From: Betaproteobacteria bacterium RIFCSPLOWO2_02_FULL_68_150
Lineage (GTDB): Bacteria; Pseudomonadota; Gammaproteobacteria; Burkholderiales; SG8-39
Direction: 5' to 3'
DNA: 5,482 nucleotides
Assembly: GCA_001771975.1 (NCBI GenBank)
Contig: MERE01000219.1
Span: 1 to 5,482 of the forward strand
Positions 1 through 5,327 of the stretch are shown here, one piece after another. The notes beneath the pieces were generated by a model that had not been told where the DNA came from, ran no database searches, and saw only the letters and a list, made by a program, of their open reading frames with translations. The position numbers and the translations under genes were made by a program. Every line of letters begins with the position of its first letter. Position 1 is the stretch's first letter.

Positions 1-375
1 CCCGAGTTCGCGCGCCGAGCACAGCATGCCGTGACTCTCGACGCCACGGACCCTGGCCTGCCCGATCTGCAGGCCCCCCGGCAGGCCGGCGCCCACTCTG
101 GCGAGCGGCGCCTTCATTCCCGCGCGCGCGTTCGGCGCGCCGCACACCACCTGGACCGGTCCGTGCCCCGCGTCGACCTTGCACACGGTGAGCTTGTCCG
201 CGCCGGGATGCCGCTCGACCGACAGTACCTGCGCCACAACGACGCCGCTGCAGGCCGGCGCGACCGGGCGGCACGACTCGACTTCCAGCCCGGCCATCGT
301 CAGAAGGTGCGCCAGCGCCTCGGCGTCGAGCGCCGGATCGCAGAAGCTGCGCAGCCAGTGTTCGGGGACGATCAT
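1..375 (-). CDS. pheT: Phenylalanine--tRNA ligase beta subunit, N-terminal part (cut by window edge)
   Basis: PheT is the large subunit of the alpha2-beta2 phenylalanyl-tRNA synthetase, which charges tRNA-Phe in the cytoplasm. I translated 125 codons from ATG at 375 to the window edge without a stop. The N-terminus (MIVPEHWLRSF, then LTMAGLEVES) is typical of PheT. Residues about 40-125 match its tRNA-binding OB-fold domain: VVVAQVLSVERHPGADKL, then VVCGAPN, ARVRGVESHGMLCS and ARELG. The family is usually near 790 aa, so most of the gene lies beyond the left edge. The ATG overlaps the pheS stop (ATGA, 372-375), and no Shine-Dalgarno is visible in front of it, so translation is probably coupled to pheS, which suits subunits needed in equal amounts. 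Confidence 0.96.
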   Translation of the reverse strand, partial: MIVPEHWLRSFCDPALDAEALAHLLTMAGLEVESCRPVAPACSGVVVAQVLSVERHPGADKLTVCKVDAGHGPVQVVCGAPNARAGMKAPLARVGAGLPGGLQIGQARVRGVESHGMLCSARELG

Positions 376-1397
376 GCGAATTGGCGCAAAAAGCGCAGGT
401 CGCCGTCGAAGAACAGCCGCAGGTCGTCGATGCCGTAGCGCAGCATCGTCAGGCGCTCGAGCCCGGCGCCGAACGCGAATCCGATGTAGCGCTCGGGATC
501 GAGTCCGAAATTGCGCACCACCTCCGGGTGTACCTGGCCCGCGCCCGAAATCTCGAGCCAGCGCCCTTTCAGAGGGCCGGAGTCGAACTTCATGTCGATC
601 TCCGCCGACGGCTCGGTGAACGGGAAGTACGACGGGCGGAAGCGCACCTCGACGTCGTCGCTCTCGAAGAAGCGGCGCATGAAGTCGGCGAACACGCCCT
701 TCAGGTCGGCGAAGCTCACGTCCTCGTCGATCCAGAGCCCCTCCACCTGGTGGAACATGGGCGAATGCGTGGCGTCCGAATCGACGCGATAGGTGCGACC
801 CGGCGCGATCACCTTGAGCGGCGGGCGGTGCATGCGCGCATAGCGCACTTGCATCGGACTGGTGTGGGTGCGCAACACCAGCGGCAGGCCGCCGGAATCC
901 CGCAGATCGACGTAGAACGTGTCCTGCATCGAGCGTGCCGGATGATTCTCCGGGTTGTTCAGCGCCGTGAAGTTGTACCAGTCGGTCTCGATCTCGGGGC
1001 CGTCGGCGACCTCGAAACCGACCGAGCCGAAGATTCGCTCGATGCGCGCCCAGGTGCGCGAGATGGGATGCACGCCGCCGCGGCCGCGCCCCCTGCCCGG
1101 CAGCGTGACATCGAGCGCTTCTTCCGCGAGCCGCGCCTGCATGCGCGCGTTCGCGAGCTCTGCGCGGCGTTGTTCGAGCGCCTGCTCCAGACGCGCCTTG
1201 CCGGCATTGATCGCGGCGCCGGCATTGCGCCGTGCGTCAGGCGCGAGCGTGCCCAGCGCCTTGAGCAGAGCGGTCAGCTCGCCGCTCTTGCCGAGATAGC
1301 GTGCCTTGGCGTTTTCGAGGGAAGCCGGGTCAGCCGCCGCCGCAAGTTCGGCCAGCGCGCGCGCGACGATCGGTTCGAGGTCCTGCACCGCAGTCAC
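372..1397 (-). CDS. pheS: Phenylalanine--tRNA ligase alpha subunit
   Basis: This is the catalytic alpha subunit of phenylalanyl-tRNA synthetase (class IIc), which activates phenylalanine with ATP and transfers it to tRNA-Phe. The 341-aa product is complete; E. coli PheS is 327 aa. Residues about 1-95 form the helical coiled-coil arm that contacts tRNA. The core follows: TALNNPENHPARSMQDTFY (143-161), LRTHTSPMQVRYAR (175-188), motif 2 around GRTYRVDSDATHSPMFHQVEG (200-220), and motif 3 GFAFGAGLERLTMLRYG (306-322). Ala308 in FAFG corresponds to E. coli Ala294, the residue that sets the size of the Phe pocket. The start is GTG at 1397. A second GTG at 1388 would give a more family-like N-terminus (MQDLEPIV), and neither has a strong Shine-Dalgarno. 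The gene lies 12 bases after rplT and overlaps pheT by 4 bases. Confidence 0.97.
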   Translation of the reverse strand: MTAVQDLEPIVARALAELAAAADPASLENAKARYLGKSGELTALLKALGTLAPDARRNAGAAINAGKARLEQALEQRRAELANARMQARLAEEALDVTLPGRGRGRGGVHPISRTWARIERIFGSVGFEVADGPEIETDWYNFTALNNPENHPARSMQDTFYVDLRDSGGLPLVLRTHTSPMQVRYARMHRPPLKVIAPGRTYRVDSDATHSPMFHQVEGLWIDEDVSFADLKGVFADFMRRFFESDDVEVRFRPSYFPFTEPSAEIDMKFDSGPLKGRWLEISGAGQVHPEVVRNFGLDPERYIGFAFGAGLERLTMLRYGIDDLRLFFDGDLRFLRQFA

Positions 1398-1409
1398 CCA
1401 GCACCGCGG

Positions 1410-1769
1410 TCAATGCGCGATGCTGGCCTTGACCTGGTTGGCGATGCGCGCGAAAGCCGCTTTGTCCTGCACCGCGAGATCGGCCAGCACCTTGCGGTCG
1501 ATCTCGATGCGCGCGCGCTTGAGCCCGGCCATGAAGGCGCTGTAGGTGAAACCCAGCTCGCGCACGGCGGCATTGATGCGCGCGATCCAGAGCGCGCGGA
1601 AGGTGCGCTTGCGGTTGCGGCGGTCGCGATAGGCGTACTGCCCCGCCTTCATCACCGCCTGCTTGGCGACCCGGAAGACGTTCTTGCGCCGGCCGCGGAA
1701 CCCCTTGGCCTTGGCGAGCACCTTCTTGTGGCGCGCGCGCGCCGTGACGCCTCTTTTGACTCTTGGCAT
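1410..1769 (-). CDS. rplT: 50S ribosomal protein L20
   Basis: L20 binds 23S rRNA early in large-subunit assembly. In E. coli and Firmicutes it also represses its own operon by binding a structured leader that mimics its rRNA site. The product is 119 aa (E. coli 118). The strongly basic N-terminal arm (MPRVKRGVTARARHKKVLAKAKG) is followed by the helical YAYRDRRNRKRTFRALWIARINAA stretch and a globular C-terminus (GFTYSAFMAGLKRA). ATG at 1769 is preceded by GAGGAG at 1776-1781, with a 6-base spacing. That Shine-Dalgarno overlaps the rpmI stop codon, so the two genes are probably translationally coupled. Nothing is missing or unusual in the protein. Confidence 0.98.
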   Translation of the reverse strand: MPRVKRGVTARARHKKVLAKAKGFRGRRKNVFRVAKQAVMKAGQYAYRDRRNRKRTFRALWIARINAAVRELGFTYSAFMAGLKRARIEIDRKVLADLAVQDKAAFARIANQVKASIAH

Positions 1770-1775
1770 GGCGCG

Positions 1776-1781
1776 CTCCTC
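1776..1781 (-). promoter_or_regulatory. Shine-Dalgarno of rplT overlapping the rpmI stop
   Basis: On the minus strand GAGGAG lies 6 bases before the rplT ATG and shares bases with the TGA stop of rpmI (1780-1782). Ribosomes ending on rpmI therefore clear or occupy the rplT initiation site, which suggests coupled synthesis of L35 and L20. Confidence 0.75.
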
Positions 1782-1980
1782 AGGAAGCGTACGGCAGCAT
1801 GGCGCGAATCGCGCGCTTGTTGCTGTCGTGCACGTTGGTCGTGCCGCGCAGGTGGCGCTTGCGCTTGGTCGACTTCTTGGTGAGGATGTGGCGCAGGTAG
1901 GCCTGCGAGCGCTTGATCGAGCCGCCCGAGCGGATCTTGAACCGCTTGGCGGCCGACTTCTTGGTTTTCACCTTCGGCAT
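1780..1980 (-). CDS. rpmI: 50S ribosomal protein L35
   Basis: L35 is a small basic protein of the large ribosomal subunit. The 66-aa product has the usual family length and signature: MPKVKTKKSAAKRFKIRSGG at the N-terminus, then AYLRHILTKKSTKRKRHLRG and a C-terminal NKRAIRAMLPYAS. The start is ATG at 1980, with AAGGAG at 1989-1994 and an 8-base spacing. The frame stays open upstream to 2079, but that extension does not resemble L35 and would begin inside a hairpin, so I rejected it. The gene precedes rplT by 10 bases. In E. coli L20 represses rpmI translation, and the structured 150-base region upstream makes similar control plausible here. Confidence 0.97.
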   Translation of the reverse strand: MPKVKTKKSAAKRFKIRSGGSIKRSQAYLRHILTKKSTKRKRHLRGTTNVHDSNKRAIRAMLPYAS

Positions 1981-1988
1981 GATTGCGA

Positions 1989-1994
1989 CTCCTT
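1989..1994 (-). promoter_or_regulatory. Shine-Dalgarno of rpmI
   Basis: AAGGAG on the minus strand sits 8 bases before the rpmI ATG at 1980. It decides the start against an in-frame upstream ATG at 2079. It follows the perfect palindrome at 2001-2010 by 6 bases, so local RNA folding could affect access to it. Confidence 0.8.
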
Positions 1995-2000
1995 CTCTTA

Positions 2001-2032
2001 TGTCATGACAGCGGGTGGCCCGCCCTGCGGGC
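2001..2032 (-). promoter_or_regulatory. Overlapping inverted repeats before rpmI (possible alternative RNA structures)
   Basis: On the plus strand, GCCCGC (2018-2023) pairs perfectly with GCGGGC (2027-2032) around a 3-base loop. The same CCCGC block (2019-2023) can instead pair with GCGGG at 2011-2015, also around a 3-base loop, so the two hairpins exclude each other. Right beside them is the perfect 10-base palindrome TGTCATGACA (2001-2010), 6 bases upstream of the rpmI Shine-Dalgarno. The pairing is seen directly in the sequence. A role as the L20-responsive part of the rpmI leader is inference from the E. coli and Firmicutes systems. Confidence 0.5.
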
Positions 2033-2072
2033 GCTTCCTGTACCCGGCGATCACTTGTTCCAGCGTCCCATT

Positions 2073-2106
2073 CCAGCACCCGCCGCTGCGGCGCGGCGGG
2101 TGCTGG
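2073..2106 (-). promoter_or_regulatory. Perfect 14-bp GC-rich hairpin between infC and rpmI
   Basis: The arms at 2073-2086 (CCAGCACCCGCCGC on the plus strand) and 2093-2106 are exact reverse complements, with a 6-base loop. On the transcribed (minus) strand it begins 25 bases after the infC stop. No T-run follows (the next bases are AATGGGACG), so it is not a standard intrinsic terminator for this operon. It could act as a partial terminator or pause site, a 3'-end-protecting structure after processing, or part of an L20-binding leader for rpmI-rplT. Confidence 0.7.
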
Positions 2107-2130
2107 TGATCCGCAGCGCAGCTTGATCGT

Positions 2131-2730
2131 TCAGAGTGTCACGGGCTTCGCCGGCTCTTTCTCGGCCTGCTTGGCCGGCGGCGGCGTTTCCTTCTTCGTC
2201 CTGGTCGCCGGAGCCTTCTTCTTCGGCGCCAGCACCATCACCATCTGCCGGCCCTCGAGCTTCGGAAACTGCTCCACCAGCGCGTAGGGATCGAGGTCCG
2301 CCTTGACTCGCTCGAGGATGCGCATGCCGAACTCCTGGTGCGCCATCTCGCGGCCGCGGAACCGCAGCGTGACCTTGGCCTTGTCGCCTTCCTGCAGGAA
2401 CTGGACCAGCTTGCCGACCTTGATCTTGTAGTCGCCGTCGTCGGTGCCGGGACGGAACTTGATTTCCTTGACCTGGATCTGCTTTTGCTTGAGCTTGGCT
2501 TCGTGCGCCTTCTTCTGCTCCCGGTAGCGGAACTTGCCGTAGTCCATCAGCTTGCAGACCGGCGGTCTCGCCAGCGGCGCAATTTCGACCAGGTCGACGT
2601 TCTGCTCTTCCGCCAGCTGCAGTGCCTGCGCAATCGGCACGATGCCCAGCTGATCCCCGTTATCCGCGACCAGGCGCACCTCGGGCGCGGTGATCTGCGC
2701 GTTGATGCGCTGCGATTTCTCGAATGTGAT
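2131..2730 (-). CDS. infC: Translation initiation factor IF-3, with non-canonical ATC start
   Basis: IF3 binds the 30S subunit, prevents premature joining of 50S and checks start-codon/initiator-tRNA pairing. From ATC at 2730 the product is 199 aa. The N-terminal domain shows RIN and ITAPEVRLV (about 8-21), VDLVEIAP and PPVCKLMDYGKFRY. A Lys-rich linker (KKAHEAKLKQKQIQVKEIKFRPGTD) leads to the C-terminal domain with GDKAKVTLRFRGREMAHQ and EGRQMVMVLAPKKK. The in-frame GTG at 2679 would remove the conserved RIN...ITAPE segment. Between the thrS stop (2815-2817, same frame) and 2679 there is no ATG, GTG, TTG or CTG. ATC at 2730 lies 9 bases after AAGGAG. A rare start matches the AUU start of E. 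coli infC, through which IF3 represses its own synthesis. Residues 173-199 form a Lys/Pro/Ala-rich tail absent from E. coli IF3. Confidence 0.93.
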   Translation of the reverse strand: MTFEKSQRINAQITAPEVRLVADNGDQLGIVPIAQALQLAEEQNVDLVEIAPLARPPVCKLMDYGKFRYREQKKAHEAKLKQKQIQVKEIKFRPGTDDGDYKIKVGKLVQFLQEGDKAKVTLRFRGREMAHQEFGMRILERVKADLDPYALVEQFPKLEGRQMVMVLAPKKKAPATRTKKETPPPAKQAEKEPAKPVTL

Positions 2731-2739
2731 GTGTGCGAT

Positions 2740-2745
2740 CTCCTT
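2740..2745 (-). promoter_or_regulatory. Shine-Dalgarno that sets the infC ATC start
   Basis: AAGGAG on the minus strand is the strongest ribosome-binding site near the IF3 N-terminus. Counting 9 bases downstream gives ATC at 2730. The other nearby ATC at 2739 directly touches the AAGGAG and is too close to be used. Confidence 0.7.
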
Positions 2746-2781
2746 TTCCTGCGGCGCTTCATCGGCTGCCGCCCTGCCGGC

Positions 2782-2797
2782 CGGAACCCGCGTTCCG
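2782..2797 (-). promoter_or_regulatory. Short perfect hairpin in the thrS-infC gap
   Basis: The arms CGGAAC (2782-2787) and GTTCCG (2792-2797) flank a 4-base loop. On the transcribed strand a run of six T (2798-2803) comes before the hairpin rather than after it, so it is not an intrinsic terminator for the minus-strand operon. On the plus strand an A-run follows, so it does not terminate that strand either. It lies about 50 bases before the infC start and may shape the infC leader RNA. The function is unknown. Confidence 0.4.
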
Positions 2798-2814
2798 AAA
2801 AAACTGCGGCCGTG

Positions 2815-4740
2815 CTACGGCGCGCTTGCCTCGCTACGGAGGCGCGCGACGAAGGTCTCCAGCGCCATGGCGCCGAGATCTTCGCCGCCGCGCGTGCGCA
2901 CGGCCACAGATCCAGCCTGTTTTTCCTTCTCCCCCACGACCAACTGGTAGGGAAGCTTCTGCATGCTATGTTCTCGAATCTTATAGGAAATTTTCTCGTT
3001 TCGCAAATCCGCGACGGCCCGGAAACCGGCCTCGCGCAGTCGCGCCGCGACGCTCGAGGCATAGTCGGCCTGGTGCTCCGAGATGTTGAGCACCACGGCC
3101 TGCTCGGGCGCGAGCCAGGCGGGAAAGGCGCCGCCGTAATGCTCGATCAGGATGCCGAGGAAGCGCTCCATCGAGCCGACGATGGCCCGATGCAACATGA
3201 CCGGCACATGCCGGGCGTTGTCCTCCCCGACATATTCGGCGCCGAGCAGTCCCGGCATGCTGAAGTCCACCTGCATCGTGCCGCATTGCCAGACGCGGCC
3301 CAGCGCGTCCTTGAGCGAATACTCGATCTTCGGCCCGTAGAAAGCACCCTCGCCCGGCGAAAGGGCGTATTCGACGCCCGAGCGGCGCAGCGACTCCATC
3401 AGGGCCGTTTCGGCTTTGTCCCAGATTGCATCAGAGCCGATGCGCTTCTGCGGCCGCGTCGCCATCTTGTACACGATGTCGCTGAAGCCGAAGTGCGCGT
3501 AGACCTTCTGCAGCAGCGCGGTGTAGGCCACGCATTCGTCGAGGATCTGGTCCTCGGTGCAAAAGATGTGGCCGTCGTCCTGCGTGAAGCCGCGCACCCG
3601 CATCAGGCCGTGCAGCGCGCCCGAGGGCTCGTTGCGGTGGCAGGAACCGAACTCGCCGTAGCGCAACGGCAGGTCGCGGTAGCTGCGGATACCCTTGTTG
3701 TAAATCAGGATGTGCCCCGGGCAGTTCATCGGCTTCACCGCGTAGTCGCGCTTCTCCGACTCGGTGAAGAACATGTGCTCGCGGAAATTGTCCCAATGGC
3801 CAGTGCGCTTCCAGAGGCTGACATCGAGGATCTGCGGACCGCGCACCTCGCGGTAACCGTTGCCGCGGTAGACCCGCCGCATGTACTGCTCGACGCATTG
3901 CCACAGGACCCAACCCTTCGGGTGCCAGAACACCAGGCCCGGCGCCTCATCCTGCAAGTGGAACAGGTCGAGTTGCGTTCCCAGACGCCGGTGGTCGCGC
4001 TTCTCGGCCTCCTCGAGCAACTTCAGGTAGGCGTCCTGATCTTCCTTCTTCGCCCACGCGGTGCCGTAGATGCGCTGGAGCATCTCGTTGTTCGAGTCGC
4101 CGCGCCAGTAGGCGCCGGCGACGCGCATCAGCTTGAACACCTTGAGCTTGCCGGTGGACGGAACATGCGGCCCGCGGCACAGGTCGGTGAACTCGCCCTG
4201 GGCGTAGAGCGAGATCGGTTCGCCCGCCGGAATGGCGGCGATGATCTCGGCCTTGTACAGCTCGCCCTGTTCGCGGAAGAACTTGACCGCTTCGTCGCGC
4301 GCCAGCAACTTGCGCGTCACCGGATGGTCGCGCTGCGCGATCTCGGCCATGCGCTTCTCGATCGCCGCGAGGTCCTCGGGGGTGAAGGGTCGCTTGAACG
4401 AGAAATCGTAGTAGAAGCCGTTCTCGATCACCGGGCCGATGGTGACCTGCGCTTGCGGAAACAGCTCCTTGACCGCGTGCGCGAGCAGGTGGGCGGTCGA
4501 ATGGCGCAGGATCTCCACGCCCTCGGGGTTCTTGTCCGTGATGATCGCGAGTTCGACATCGGACTCGATCCGGTGGCTGGTATCGACCAATTGGCCATTG
4601 ACGCGGCCCGCGAGCGCTGCACGTGCCAGGCCGGCGCCGATCGAGGCAGCGACTTCCGCGACCGTCACCGGCGCAGGAAAGCTCTTGACCGACCCGTCAG
4701 GAAGCTTGATGTTGGGCAAGATGTTGCCAAGGCCGCGCAC
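2815..4740 (-). CDS. thrS: Threonine--tRNA ligase
   Basis: This is a class II synthetase that charges tRNA-Thr and hydrolyses mischarged Ser-tRNA-Thr. The product is 641 aa from GTG at 4740 (E. coli 642). The TGS domain spans about 8-70. The editing domain carries HSTAH (His80, His84) and CRGPH (Cys188, His192). The catalytic core has the three zinc ligands Cys340 (MNCPGH), His391 (DDGHIF) and His517 (MLHRAI), motif 2 with Arg369 in GSCHRNEPSG, and motif 3 with Arg526 in GSMERFLGI. The anticodon-binding domain (about 545-641) includes ADLRNEKISYKIREH. The GTG directly follows the toxin TGA. TTG at 4719 would give the family-like start MPNIKLPDGS (634 aa) and may be the true start. Neither has a good Shine-Dalgarno, and I see no thrS promoter. 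The stop is TAG. Confidence 0.97.
   Translation of the reverse strand: MRGLGNILPNIKLPDGSVKSFPAPVTVAEVAASIGAGLARAALAGRVNGQLVDTSHRIESDVELAIITDKNPEGVEILRHSTAHLLAHAVKELFPQAQVTIGPVIENGFYYDFSFKRPFTPEDLAAIEKRMAEIAQRDHPVTRKLLARDEAVKFFREQGELYKAEIIAAIPAGEPISLYAQGEFTDLCRGPHVPSTGKLKVFKLMRVAGAYWRGDSNNEMLQRIYGTAWAKKEDQDAYLKLLEEAEKRDHRRLGTQLDLFHLQDEAPGLVFWHPKGWVLWQCVEQYMRRVYRGNGYREVRGPQILDVSLWKRTGHWDNFREHMFFTESEKRDYAVKPMNCPGHILIYNKGIRSYRDLPLRYGEFGSCHRNEPSGALHGLMRVRGFTQDDGHIFCTEDQILDECVAYTALLQKVYAHFGFSDIVYKMATRPQKRIGSDAIWDKAETALMESLRRSGVEYALSPGEGAFYGPKIEYSLKDALGRVWQCGTMQVDFSMPGLLGAEYVGEDNARHVPVMLHRAIVGSMERFLGILIEHYGGAFPAWLAPEQAVVLNISEHQADYASSVAARLREAGFRAVADLRNEKISYKIREHSMQKLPYQLVVGEKEKQAGSVAVRTRGGEDLGAMALETFVARLRSEASAP
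2978..3006 (-). promoter_or_regulatory. Candidate internal promoter in the 3' part of thrS, for infC and downstream genes
   Basis: On the minus strand, TTGCGA (3006-3001) stands 17 bases before TAAGAT (2983-2978) and 15 bases before TATAAG (2985-2980, 5 of 6 matches to the sigma-70 -10 box). The surrounding 2961-3010 block is only 38% GC by count (19 of 50), against 65-70% in sampled blocks of the same cluster. Codons there end in A or T (AAA, ATT, TAT, ATT, CGA, CAT), unlike the rest of thrS. Promoters for infC are known inside thrS of E. coli. The assignment here is inference. Confidence 0.35.
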
Positions 4741-5097
4741 TCAGGCCGGCGCGCCCTCAGGAAACGTGTCGCTCGTGAGACCCAACGCAAACGCCAAAGC
4801 TCGATCCAGCAACGCTTGCTTGGCCGGCGACAGAGATCCGATGAAGCTTGTCAGGGAGCTCTTGGAAAGACTCATGAGTTCGTCGCAGTGAATGCTGCTC
4901 TCGTGCTTCAAGCCCTCGTCGATACCAATTTCAACCTGCGTGTGCAAACCGTCGCGGCGGGTATACACCGGGGCACAGATGACGGAGGAGAACGTGGAGT
5001 TGACGAGCAGTTGGCGGCTTACGATGACGAACACGCGCCGCCTGCGCGGATCGCGTGACGAGGGATGTTGTACGAGGTACAACTCCCCTCGTTTCAC
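4741..5097 (-). CDS. MazF/PemK-family type II toxin (probable mRNA endoribonuclease)
   Basis: Toxins of this family cleave mRNA (some cleave rRNA or tRNA) at short sequence motifs and stop growth when their antitoxin is lost. The 118-aa product shows the family plan. The first strand is KRGELYLVQ (2-10). Next is RRRRVFVIVSRQ (18-29), where Arg20 aligns with the catalytic Arg25 of B. subtilis MazF. SSVICAPVYT (37-46) follows, with Thr46 at the position of Thr48. Further on are GLKHESSIHCDELMSLSKSSL (62-82), FIGSLSPAK (85-93) and LDRALAFALGL (97-107). About ten extra residues end the protein. The start is GTG at 5097 inside the antitoxin stop (GTGA overlap), which implies translational coupling. 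The stop TGA abuts the first possible thrS start. Cleavage specificity cannot be read from the sequence. GC is lower than in neighbouring genes, which suggests later acquisition. Confidence 0.88.
   Translation of the reverse strand: MKRGELYLVQHPSSRDPRRRRVFVIVSRQLLVNSTFSSVICAPVYTRRDGLHTQVEIGIDEGLKHESSIHCDELMSLSKSSLTSFIGSLSPAKQALLDRALAFALGLTSDTFPEGAPA
5067..5083 (-). promoter_or_regulatory. Perfect 7-bp hairpin just inside the toxin coding sequence
   Basis: GTTGTAC (5067-5073) and GTACAAC (5077-5083) are exact reverse complements around a 3-base loop. In the mRNA the hairpin begins about 14 bases after the first base of the toxin GTG, within the ribosome footprint. It could lower toxin initiation relative to the antitoxin. 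The codons involved encode ELYLVQ, a normal MazF N-terminal strand, so it may also be chance. Confidence 0.35.
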
Positions 5098-5321
5098 AGC
5101 GGAACCTGATAGGAAAGTGCGTCCCGTGCCTCCGCGTTAAGTTCTTCTGCGTGTGCGTTGATGACGGTAAGGTCGGAAGCATCTTCTCCCGGTCGCGGCC
5201 AGGCGAAATAAGCCCGCAAAGCCGCCGCCACGAGTTCGTCGCGCTCAGGAGGACTGGGGGCACGGCGATCCAAGGCCGCCTTGATGTCCTCCGGTAAAGC
5301 AACAAGGGTTGCAACGTTCAT
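5094..5321 (-). CDS. Ribbon-helix-helix-type antitoxin, partner of the MazF-family toxin
   Basis: The 75-aa product has the layout of an RHH antitoxin. A short strand and turn (NVATLVALPEDI, 2-13) is followed by two helices (KAALDRRA, then PERDELVAAALRAYFA), which form the DNA-binding dimer that would repress the operon. The acidic C-terminal part (EDASDLTVINAHAEELNAEARDALSYQVPL, about 46-75) is the likely toxin-binding tail. This tail is very similar to those paired with MazF-like toxins, as far as I recall the family. The start is ATG at 5321; an in-frame TGA at 5340-5342 rules out a longer frame. No Shine-Dalgarno precedes the ATG. The stop overlaps the toxin start by four bases. Antitoxin-first order and overlap are typical of type II pairs. 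Confidence 0.82.
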   Translation of the reverse strand: MNVATLVALPEDIKAALDRRAPSPPERDELVAAALRAYFAWPRPGEDASDLTVINAHAEELNAEARDALSYQVPL

Positions 5322-5327
5322 GGCGCA

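Noticed and set aside
381..1883. Plus-strand open frame of about 500 codons, antisense to pheS and rplT
   Set aside because: Same explanation: pheS and rplT on the opposite strand are unmistakable, and the antisense product is Arg/Ala/Glu-rich with no family signature.
1981..2079. N-terminal extension of L35 starting at ATG 2079
   Set aside because: The 33 extra residues do not resemble L35, the ATG lies inside the 14-bp hairpin, and a strong Shine-Dalgarno marks the ATG at 1980.
2073..2106. Intrinsic terminator after infC
   Set aside because: The stem is strong, but no T-run follows on the transcribed strand and the essential rpmI-rplT genes lie just downstream. I kept it as an unassigned structure.
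2131..2679. infC beginning at GTG 2679
   Set aside because: This would delete the conserved IF3 segment RIN...ITAPE, which is encoded in frame upstream and preceded by a strong Shine-Dalgarno.
2338..5058. Plus-strand open frame of about 906 codons, antisense to infC, thrS and the toxin gene
   Set aside because: It is a shadow of GC-rich minus-strand genes: its codon positions mirror thrS, the product is a Leu/Arg/Val/Ala-rich sequence without recognisable domains, and it spans several confirmed genes and gaps.
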